Shown here: in pieces, positions 55,518 to 64,000 of the stretch
Numbering within the stretch: the stretch's first letter is position 1
Layout of the letters: every line of letters starts with the position of its first letter
Source: Lamellibrachia satsuma
Taxonomy: Eukaryota > Annelida > Polychaeta > Sabellida > Siboglinidae
Direction: 5' to 3'
Assembly: GCA_033239005.1 (NCBI GenBank)
Contig: BSQZ01000036.1
Location: forward strand, 6,571,501 to 6,635,500
Length of the DNA: 64,000 bases
The notes under the pieces: model-generated
What the model was told of the DNA's origin: nothing
The model's database searches: none
What the model saw: only the letters and a program-made list of their open reading frames with translations
Program-made: the position numbers and the translations under genes

Positions 55518-57000
55518 GGGTTGTCGGAAGAGTTTAAAGTTAACATCGGTTAGAGGCAAGGAAATGACCCTTTACTCTTTATCATGGTGGTAGCACTAAT
55601 CAGCAGGAAGATCAGCATGAAGGATGTTCTCAGGAAGGGGATGTATGCAAACGATCTGGCCATGATAGCAGACAAAAACAAGAACTACAGGAAGTGTTGG
55701 AGCAATGGAAGGGGATGTTCAAGAAGCACGGACCGATAATGAGCCGGGAGAAGACAGAAGAGATGTGGGTTTGACATCAGAGAGATGACTTGAACATTAG
55801 TTTGGATGATAAGGAGTTCAACCAAGTGGATGGCTTTGTGTAACTTGGAGGAATGGTTAATGAGGATGAGCATTCAGAGGTAGAAATGCGATGCCGGATA
55901 CAACAGGGAGCGAATGCTTGGGGAAAGGTAGAGGGAGTCATGTTGGACAGAAACATTTTGAAAAAGCTGAAAAGGAAAGTCCTGAGAGCTTGTGTTACAC
56001 AAGCATGCCTTAATCTGTATCTGGTGACAGTGGCGTTGACAGAACAACAACAGCAGCTGCATGGTTGGTTTTGGTTTGTCGAATAACACGAACAAAGAGG
56101 TTTGACGAAAGAAGGATGAACGACCTGAGGAAATATGTGATGCAACAAAACAGTTCAACAGGAAGATTGGTGAGAAGCAAGGTGAAATGGGTAGGCCACA
56201 TGGTAAGGATGGATGCAGACATACTAGCAAAGAGAGTGGAAGAGAAAGGTGAAAAAACATAAAGGATGCAAGAAAAGGGGAAAGAACAGTTAAGATCGAA
56301 GGACTGCTTGAGGTGGGATATGAGAAGATCGGGGGAAGATGAATGATGGAGAGGGGCAAGATGAAAGATGGAGAGGGGGCAGCCGATAGAAAAGTATGGA
56401 AAGAAAAAACAGAAAGAGTGAATCGACAATATTTTACCTGAACCTAACCCATGAACATCAGTGAAAAAAGAGGAAAAGCACCGTTAGTTTGGTAAAAAAA
56501 AGTTATGTTTAATAAATCCAATAATATGGTCAACATTTTCATAAGCAGTGTATAAATTGCTTATGAGAAAAAACATTATTTCAATAGAATATTTGCTAAA
56601 TATTTACAAAATCAATCTCTCATATGTATCTCTGTTTGAGCAATATGCATTTTACCATATGGTTGTACTCATATAAACGACGTACTCTTCTTGACTACAG
56701 CATGCTCATAAAAATCAAATATCCTTTGACAAGAAGGATGTACAGTGAAAGTATAAATAAAAACATTAAACAAATCAATCTGGTTACCAAAACATAAGCC
56801 ATTACTACTCAGCGCAAATACTGATTTATTAGAACAAGTGTAAAAGTTAGTTTCTCAATCTAATGTGACATTCTCCCCTCCCCACAATGCATTGTTCCAG
56901 TTTTTGCAATGCCTGTTTCACTCATAATCCAATGAATTTGCAAGAGCACCATAAATGGCCTGCTTCCAAGGCGGTTATGGCCTGCTTCCAAGGCGGTTAT
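55518..57000 (+). pseudogene. LINE A unit 5 of array 2
   Basis: YAND site; one A missing after GCAGAC as in unit 1, and a further frameshift near 56078. The C-terminal frame resumes at 56065. Confidence 0.85.
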
Positions 57001-57004
57001 GTCC

Positions 57005-57480
57005 TACTGAGTTCTGCTATCCTTCTCGAGTGAGAAAAACATATTTCTATCAATATTTTCATACCCATTCAATATCTTAAAAACTTCAATCTGATCTCCT
57101 CTTAACCTCCTTGTCTCTAGAGTTGTTAAACCACATTCTTTCAGGCGTTCTTCATAACTAAGGTCTCTAAGTTCTGGAATAATTTTAGTTGCTCTCCTTT
57201 GTATGCGTTCAAGCGTATCTATATCCTTCTTACGATATGGTCTCCATGCTTGTATACAGTATTCTAAATGAGGTCTAACTATTGCTTTATAAAGAGGTAT
57301 AATTAACTTTTTCCCTTGTATGTTATGTTTCTTCTAATAAATCCAAGAATTTGATTACCCTTTGAAGCTGCAATACCGCACTGCTCTGAAACTTTCATAT
57401 CAGCGCTTATTGTAACTCCTAAGTCCTTTTCTTTTACAGTAGTACCCAGAACAGTGTCTCCCATTTTATAGTTTACATTC
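57005..57480 (-). pseudogene. CR1-like LINE RT C-terminal fragment
   Basis: The minus strand reads MGDTVLGTTVKEKDLGVTIS, then LIIPLYKAIVRPHLEYCIQA and TKIIPELRDLSYEERLKECG, then a GLTTLETRRLRGD block. This is the RT thumb and post-RT region of a CR1-type LINE. One small frameshift lies near 57330. The 5' RT part is absent. Confidence 0.85.
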
Positions 57481-57529
57481 AAGTTCCCATGTCCTGTATG
57501 TAGGCATTTACATTTCCCAAGTTCTCGCT

Positions 57530-59640
57530 AATCGAGTATGGCAGCACACGCATTCGCAGTTCATAATTTTTTGAAACTTTAATAGAAGATAACGAAGATC
57601 TGTCTGACGAAGACGATATGATCCATGTCGTAGCAAGTGTACTTTTAAAGAGGAAACTGTTCCAAAAATCATTGGTTTTGTGGAGAAAACTGTCGCAAAT
57701 TTTGAATGTTGGGATTTCAAGCATCATTCCAGGATAAACAAATCCACGTTTAACACGTCGCAGATAGGGTAGTGCCAGTTCTGTTAGCAAAGAGAGACGA
57801 GAACGCGGATCCTATTGCTGTACCTCCCCAAAAAAGTTGTTGTTTCTATGGTATGTTAGCAATACCAGCAGCATGTGAGAAATAGCAAACTTGTTTGGCT
57901 TATCTAATTCTACAGTGCATGGCGTTGTGCACGAAGTGGCTGATGTGCTGTGTGACTTGAAAGACAGTGTCATTAAATTTCCCACTGCTGAGATGCAGCG
58001 TCTCACATCTCAGACATTTGCTGCAGTAAGCAACATTGCCAACATCATAGGCGTCATTGGCGGATCACATATCCGACTGTCAAGGATCCCTCAAGGAGAC
58101 AACGGTTACATCAACCGAAAGGGTTTTCCTTTCAGGCAATGATACATTATCATGGCTTGACTAAATTTGCGAAGCTACATGTATTTCAAAAATAACAGAG
58201 TTATTCATTTAGATATTGTATTTAATCTTGTTCAGGGTATGTAAAATATATGTGAAGGTTTTATTATTTTAAAAACTGGTTAATGCACTAATGTAATGTC
58301 ATTGTGATACTATCAGATAGCTGTATTTCAAAATCAGCGAGAAAATTTGCACTTAAATTCTTAATCATGTTTTTATTGCGCAGATAGATGTGGATGAGCG
58401 TATGTGTATCATGGACAGCTATGTTGGGTGGCCAGGATCAATGCAAACGAAACTCCCCATTGTTTGAGGCCATGGAAGACAACCGCCTCATTCACCCCGA
58501 TACATTCATGATAGGTAATTGTGTAAGGGCACTGGTCTGTATAGGTGATTTATGATTACCATTATGACTATTTTGGTATCAATATTACCAAAGTTATACA
58601 TAAATTACAGTCTACTTAGACTGTTTTTATTTTAATATGGTCTGTTTACATATGAATAGATATTATATTGTCTTCTTTGCAATACCACTTATACATAAAT
58701 ATTAATTCAGTATACATCAAATAACATTTAAATATTTTTATTGAAATTTCTGTTAATTATGCAGTATCATAAAAGTTCAATTCCAACATTTCAACAACAC
58801 ATTTTTACTCACATCACTTAAAAACAATAACAAATATAGTGTGAACAATTACAATGCTTCAATGCTTCAATTGTATGTTCTAAAATGAGAAGTAAAAGGT
58901 GTTCAACTTAAATGTTAAAACAACTTGGTATTGCTCTGTTTAAATAAATTTCAGACATCCTATTCATGCCAATGCAACTTGCATACATGCATCATGCTAA
59001 TTACCCCTTGCACCATGCTAATCACCCCTTGCACGATACATCATGCTAATCACTCCTTGCACCATACATCATGCTAATCACCTCTTGCACCATACATCAT
59101 GCTAATCACCCCTTTCTTACATACATCATGCTAATCACCCCTTGCTTACATACATCATGCTAATCACCCCTTGCTTACATACATCATGCTAATCACCCCT
59201 TGCTTACATACATCATGCTAATCACCCCTTGCAACATAGCGCATGCAGCGGCTGAGCAGTTTTAATAAAATGTAGGTATTGTTTCACAATAAAATAATAC
59301 ATTTTCTCTATGTTCCAGGAGATGCTGCATATCCCCTGAAAGGATGGCTCCTGTCTCCATTAGAGATAATGGACATCTAACCCAGCAGCAACATAGATAC
59401 AATCGGTCATTGTCTGTCAACCGCCAAATTGTGAAGCGGTCTATTGCACACCTTAAGGGACGATTCAGGAAGTTGCAGAGTCTTGACTCTGTGCACATGG
59501 AGCATGCCTGCAAAATTGTCACAGCAACATGTATACTACACAACATGTGTGTTCTGTCAGATGTTGACATCAGCATATTCATTGAACAAGAGCAAGACTA
59601 TGACAACCATCCAAACATATTTCGAAATGCACTAGCAGGG
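57530..59640 (+). pseudogene. PIF/Harbinger transposase (HARBI1-like), inactivated
   Basis: Pieces in transposase order: an N-terminal part (about 57575-57730, LIEDNEDLSDEDD); LSNSTVHGVVHEVADVLC through GVIGGSHIRLS to GYINRKGF (57891-58130); MDSYVGWPGSMQ then, after a deletion, NSPLFEAMEDNRLIHPD (58410-58505); an intron with GTAATT...TTCCAG (about 58506-59320) joining in frame to GDAAYPLKGWLLSP; and, one base out, RDNGHLTQQQHRYNRSLS, then RSIAHLKGRFRKLQSLD (59344-59640). In the DDE triad the first Asp is Gly (codon 58059-58061), the second is kept (GDAAYP), and the Glu before the LKGRF helix is Lys (59434-59436). Frameshifts add to this. The Myb-like partner lies convergently at 60.3-60.7 kb. 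Confidence 0.85.
58984..59235. repeat. 29-bp minisatellite inside the transposase intron
   Basis: CATGCTAATCACCCCTTGC followed by TTACATACAT is repeated about eight times, the later units at an exact 29-bp spacing (59101, 59130, 59159 and on). Confidence 0.85.
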
Positions 59641-59659
59641 AACCACAAACGTAATAAAA

Positions 59660-59935
59660 CATGTGACTGTGCACAACAAGTGATGGTACAAAACATGTGA
59701 CTGTGCACAACAAGTGATGGTACAAAACATGTGACTGTGCACAACAAGTGATGGTACAAAACATGTGACTGTGCACAACAAGTGATGGTACAAAACATGT
59801 GACTGTGCACAACAAGTGATGGTACAAAACATGTGACTGTGCACAACAAGTGATGGTACAAAACATGTGACTGTGCACAACAAGTGATGGTACAAAACAT
59901 GTGATGTGACAACAAGTGATGGTACAAAACATGCT
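59660..59935. repeat. 34-bp minisatellite at the end of the Harbinger transposase
   Basis: Eight near-perfect units of GTGACTGTGCACAACAAG plus TGATGGTACAAAACAT. The period is not a multiple of three and all three minus frames are open through it, so those open frames mean nothing. Confidence 0.95.
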
Positions 59936-60282
59936 GTGCACATCAAAATAATCAATAATTGCCAATTATGTCATAATTACAAGTGGACATAAGTATCACA
60001 AATAACAATAATGCAAAATTATAGGTGTATATAAATACCACCTTACATAACTGGGTGTAATACGACTACACAGATGAAAATTAATTCATAATTGTAAATC
60101 TGTGGATTAAAGTGAAACTTATCTGTGTGTTCACTACACATGCAAACATAATTTTGTTAAAACTAAGCGACGTGGGTAAAAGATTAAAAGTGTTCCCCAT
60201 TTATGATGTAGGGTCACAGGTTAAATAAATTTACCTGGAAGTGTAATTACATGCTTTTACATGTCTAGTGTCCACTAAACAT

Positions 60283-60695
60283 TCACTTTTGATTTTTCTC
60301 CATCAAGTCCAAAAAACGGTTCATGATGGAAACTTTATGCAGATGTTGTTCTTGTGCTAATTTCAGACGTTCATGGCGTGCAACGGATTGCTCCTGTGAG
60401 TAGGTCTGCAGCCACTGCAGAGTGGGCGACTTTGTTGGTTGCCTCTGTCTTTTTTGTTGGTGGATGACATGCCACATCTGTTTCTTCCGCACTTGGTTGT
60501 TGTTGAACATCAGGTTTGCTGCTTATAAGCACAGCATTTGCTGATGTACTTGGTTGCTGCTGAACATCAGATTTGCTGCATCCAGGCACAGGCATTGAGG
60601 CCAGCACAAACTGAGGCTTGGTAGCACTGTGGTTTCCAAACAGTTGATTAAAGTCTTCATAATAGCGTAAATAAATGCATGTAAACCAAATGTCA
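60283..60695 (-). pseudogene. Harbinger Myb/SANT-like accessory protein, 3' part
   Basis: The minus strand reads RYYEDFNQLFGNHSATKPQF, then two QQQPS repeats with Ser/Thr-rich linker. After a one-base change in an A-run near 60457 it reads SPTLQWLQTYSQEQ and ERLKLAQEQHLHKVSIMNRF then LDLMEKNQK. The central low-complexity linker and the C-terminal coiled helix are typical of the Myb-like DNA-binding partner encoded by PIF/Harbinger elements, which brings the transposase to the ends. The N-terminal Myb domain is not seen; upstream sequence becomes non-coding. Confidence 0.65.
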
Positions 60696-61742
60696 ATATG
60701 TACATGCGTGGCTCAATCAGTGGTCGGTACACCATTGGATGTAAACAATGATGTGGGAAACTACCCTGTTTCAAGGTGCAAGAATAATGCTCAAGTAAAA
60801 CTGGCAGACATCATGGGTAATGTAGAATGCAACTAGTCAACCTCCCTTAACTAATAATACATAACTGCTTTAACTGTACTGAATGTTGCACACATGTAAA
60901 CAATCGCACATCAGTGTGGGAATGTTTTATTTCATCAGTAATGTTGCCTAGCATACCCCAAGACCAAGCCAACAGGTTAATGGATCAAAGAAATTGTACC
61001 ACACATAAAGTATGCATGATCCTTCAGTATTGGAATGCTAATACCTTTTCATTGTTTGCCAGTATGTGTTTCCTGACATTCGATAAAGGATCACCCCACT
61101 GTCATAGCTTGTGCATTCATAAATAATATCCTATGACATATTATGTCACCAATAGACGTCCGAAGAAAGGTATTGCCCCAAGCTAATGTAACTCGAAAAA
61201 TAAATGCATGCATAGAAAAACTATCAATACAAATACCATAACTACTGTCCGTGAAAGCAATGCAATTATTTGTTACTAAAGCTACAATTAAAATGTGCGT
61301 TTGTGTGTGCGTGCGTGCGTGCGTGCGTGCGTCCGTGCGTGTGTGTGTAAATCACATTGCACACTGTTTATGAGAACACTGGTTAAATGATCCCTGGTGT
61401 AGTTAATAGTTCATACTTTTTTTGCATATTTCCATGGAAACGGGTGGATTACCAATAAAATTCCCTCTTAAGACTTAACTTGGAACAAGAAAGCACCAAA
61501 TTATAATAGTTACCATGGTCGTGTAGGTCAATGTCCACTACATTTATCTGCGTCTCTGAACACCTGAAATTGGTTATGCAATTGTAAAGTATTGTTACAT
61601 TATGGCAAAGGCTCACATAATTTTTCAAAACACACTCATCAAATGTGTTTGCGGGCGTATGTATGTGGTGCTAGGTTGTACAGAGTAATGAGTTGCATAG
61701 TTAACTTCACGGTTTTCGTCTCGCGCGATAATTCGTACTGTT
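60696..61742. other. Intergenic stretch with a (GTGC)n tract
   Basis: No gene recognised. A TGCG/GTGC-type microsatellite occupies about 61302-61345. Confidence 0.5.
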
Positions 61743-62006
61743 TTGTGGAATCCGTGTGCCAGCACTGACACATTGATCCCACAAAACTATGAACAGGTTA
61801 TGAAAGGAATGGAAGCTCTAACGGAATGTCCTGGCGTACAATCCATTTTTTTACAAAACCATAACCACACAAACCTTATTAATATTGCAAGGCCTCAGTT
61901 AACACGTGTAATGTACACGAAATCCACGATTTATGTCGTGGATGCGTTCCCGGAAAACAGGACGCTAAGCGAAACCTGTTACGACGTTCCAAAAACGACG
62001 TTGTAG
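61743..62006 (+). CDS. Short open frame, unrecognised
   Basis: 87 codons with the first ATG internal (KGMEALTECPGVQSIFLQ follows). It continues HTNLINIARPQLTRVMYTKS and ends VPKTTL. It reads like protein but has no known motif. Its 3' end runs into CpG-containing sequence with GCGAAACGACG motifs that looks like a dispersed repeat. May be chance. Confidence 0.2.
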   Translation: MWNPCASTDTLIPQNYEQVMKGMEALTECPGVQSIFLQNHNHTNLINIARPQLTRVMYTKSTIYVVDAFPENRTLSETCYDVPKTTL

Positions 62007-62905
62007 CAAAACAGCTCGCTTTAAATCGATTTTGTTTCCTAATTCGTCGCTGACGTTAACGCGAAACGACGCAAATAGAAACGACATAAATCGAAGACTA
62101 CATGTATTCTATATTCGCAGAACATCTACTTCATTTAATTAATCTTCCCGACTGTAAATGAACCAAAAACTCATCTTATGCATTAATGAATGTATATAAT
62201 GAGGGTAATTTAATAGCTGGAAAGATTCGTACACCGTCACAAATATGAAAACATACACATACAAACCACTTGGTCTTGGCGCCGCCATGTTGGATCTTGT
62301 CTAACCCACGGCAATTGCATTGCCATTGGTGGCCATGTTAATGTTTTGTCTGATTATAAGAAAACGTGACCATCAAAAATTCTGGAACTGCCATCATCTC
62401 ACTGACATGCTGACAAAATTTTGTCAAAAATCACATACCCCCATGCAGCTCTTTTAAAACGTGCGATGCCCATAAATTTTGACAAAAATATAGCCATGTA
62501 CGTATTCATGCGCCCGTGTGGCCCACAGCAGAAAAATTCCCATAAAATCCCTCCGCCTGTTAAACTCTTAAAAATGCACCATTTCACAGCCAATAGCTTC
62601 TACGAACAAACCTGTGAATATGCCTGCTTAATTGCACGTATATCACATCATATGAATTGTTTAAATTCACATATCGCAACTGAATACACACTACATTCGT
62701 CAATGGAACAGGAAGGTCAACAGTGGTCTTACGCCTCGAGTCAAATTGTCGTCGTTCGCGAGGAGCAGCCGAGTCAGTCGAACGCGCCCCAGGCAACCTC
62801 TCCTTTATAGCACCAGTACCATTTGACGCACACATCTTCGCCCTATGATGCTTAGATGGGACCCAGCCACGCGAACACGTATAGAACTTAAACTTTTATT
62901 GAAGC
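62007..62905. other. Intergenic, with a 16-bp palindrome
   Basis: TGACAAAATTTTGTCA at 62411-62426 is a perfect palindrome. Sequence around 62400-62620 looks like an old dispersed repeat. No gene is recognised before the U1 gene. Confidence 0.45.
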
Positions 62906-62952
62906 TAGGGGATAGCGCGAACGCAGTCCCCCACTACCAAAAATTACGCACC

Positions 62953-62987
<35 letters not shown>

Positions 62988-63069
62988 GCCCAACCGAAGT
63001 GCAATGGAAAGGCCTCGCCCTGGGAGAACCGCCGTGTGGATCACGGTATCTCCTGTGCCAGGTAAGTAT
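62906..63069 (-). ncRNA. U1: U1 spliceosomal snRNA gene
   Basis: The minus strand from 63069 is a 164-nt U1 snRNA, the same length as the human RNA. The 5' end ATACTTACCTG, which pairs with 5' splice sites, is perfect. Stem-loop 2 has the U1A-binding ATTGCAC. The Sm site is AATTTTTGG (62937-62945). Stem-loop 4 ends with the intact GCGTTCGCGC tetraloop. Stem-loop 1 keeps its stem (GATACCG/CGGTT side), but the U1-70K-binding loop is GATCCACACGG rather than the conserved GATCACGAAGG type. So this may be a variant or a non-functional copy. A clear proximal sequence element and 3' box could not be picked out by eye. Confidence 0.95.
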
Positions 63070-64000
63070 GCTGTTTTAAGTGTGGCATTTACATCTCATA
63101 CGGAAATGAAATGGTGAAAATGTGGTGTACATGGTAATATCGAAATATTAATATCTTTTAAATGTGGACTGGAAGGATTACGTGCATATTTATATTTTTT
63201 ATTAAACATATATAATACAGTGTTTTAATGAGTTGGTAAATAAGATATTATACACTGTGCGTTTTATAAATTAATATAAATAAAAACACGGTACACCAAA
63301 ATGCGTGTTAAAATTAGTGTCCGCTGGAGGCGCGAATAAACATGTAAGACGCATTGCATTCGCTAGATGGCAGCACTAGCCACTGTCTCCATTCATGATA
63401 TCGCAGTTTCCTGCGGCTTTTTATGACTAGTTTTTTTTCTGCCGGGCCTCAGTTTGCAGACAGTTTCACAGTTTTTAATATAATTTACTTAAGGCATCAA
63501 TTTATATTTCAGAACAATAACAATGACTTTATCCATTAACGTTTTACTAAACTTTACTTTACACTCTGTGGGATATCTGGTCCTCCACATTAACACTGAA
63601 GCAGAAACGCTGAATTACTCGAACATATAATTATAGTAATACTGCATAATATATCCAGGAAAATTAATCTTTAACTAACTATTCTACTTATACTACTGGA
63701 AAATTAGCATAGAGAAGTAATTAAATTGATCAGTTAAATTGTTCCAGTATAATTTACAATGTTAGTGGATGTTGTAAAAACATGTTTAACTGCCTCCAAA
63801 TAAAAAAATTGGAATGAAAATTGTGAAGGGGGTTTGGGGGTCACTAAAATTAGTGTGCGTCTGTGCAAGCATAGACCTACATGTACACAAGCATAAGAAC
63901 ATTTGATAATATTCTTCATTCAATGGAATATTTCATATTTATTTGTAATCACACTACATCATTCCCCAGTCCTTTCACTGGTAAATTGGAATGCAGGAAG
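63070..64000. other. U1 upstream flank and AT-rich end of window
   Basis: The first ~100 bp would hold the U1 promoter. Two CTCF-like motifs lie at about 63322-63336 (CCGCTGGAGGCGCG) and 63360-63375 (CGCTAGATGGCAGCAC), 40 bp apart. No coding region recognised. Confidence 0.35.

Larger units (their letters stand above)
49361..57000 (+). repeat. LINE A macrosatellite, array 2
   Basis: Units begin at 49361, 51193, 52665 and 55518. Periods are 1832, 1472 and 2853 bp: the second unit lost about 360 bp, and the 2853-bp interval contains a unit with a large internal deletion (joint near 54279). The array ends after a duplicated AAGGCGGTTATG phrase at about 56975-57000. Confidence 0.93.

Noticed and set aside
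33565..56429. Long minus-strand open frames (up to 266 codons) in each LINE unit
   Set aside because: They are antisense shadows of the plus-strand RT, which shows the known motifs in order.
59579..59965. Three overlapping minus-strand frames of 107-128 codons
   Set aside because: They read through the 34-bp minisatellite, which is open in all three frames; there is no biological signal.

Overview
This is eukaryotic, animal nuclear DNA, mostly repeats and decayed mobile elements. The evidence is spliceosomal introns with GT-AG borders, several non-LTR (LINE) reverse transcriptases, a Ty3/Gypsy element with the unusual Cys-His-Cys-Cys Gag box known from the CsRn1 clade, a two-gene PIF/Harbinger transposon, a tRNA-derived SINE and a metazoan-type U1 snRNA gene. 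The LINE and CsRn1-like families suggest a marine invertebrate (a lophotrochozoan such as a mollusc, or a cephalochordate). That assignment is inference.

Layout. 0.4-3.9 kb: an old LINE (family A) split by a younger LINE (family B) on the minus strand, with a recognisable target-site duplication. 3.9-6.5 kb: a GC- and CpG-richer compact block of three plus-strand genes with short promoters: a NADAR-domain protein, an RPA1-like OB-fold zinc protein, and a spliced membrane-anchored acidic protein. It looks like captured DNA-virus or mobile-element cargo. 6.46-7.15 kb: a broken copy of host exons. 8.2-10.0 kb: a dead CR1/L2-like LINE. 10.9-14.8 kb: two arrays of short hairpins with a constant loop (consensus RYGGTGTAA) and changing but still complementary stems, with small ORFs between and after them. 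18-20 kb: possible exons, a SINE and a LINE endonuclease remnant. 20.1-24.0 kb: a Gypsy element with long intact gag and pol but only one LTR visible. 24.7-27.3 kb: a 40-bp hairpin minisatellite and a 1.36-kb direct duplication.

27.3-57.0 kb is a large tandem segmental duplication: two copies of a ~6.4-kb host segment (27.3-33.5 and 42.9-49.4 kb), each followed by a tandem array of a ~1.83-kb unit holding the 3' part of LINE family A. Every complete LINE unit has a mutated reverse-transcriptase catalytic motif, so the arrays grew by DNA duplication rather than by retrotransposition. The host segment carries five phase-compatible minus-strand exons of an unrecognised gene, and the two copies have decayed differently. 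A second GC-rich, virus-like coding fragment (42.1-42.4 kb) sits between the first LINE array and the second host segment.

57.0-60.7 kb: a CR1-like LINE fragment and a Harbinger transposon whose transposase has lost two of its three catalytic residues. 62.9-63.1 kb: a 164-nt U1 snRNA gene with intact 5' end, Sm site and U1A loop, but an altered U1-70K loop. No ordinary complete single-copy host protein gene is visible. The best candidates for something undescribed are the hairpin arrays and the NADAR/OB-fold cassette.
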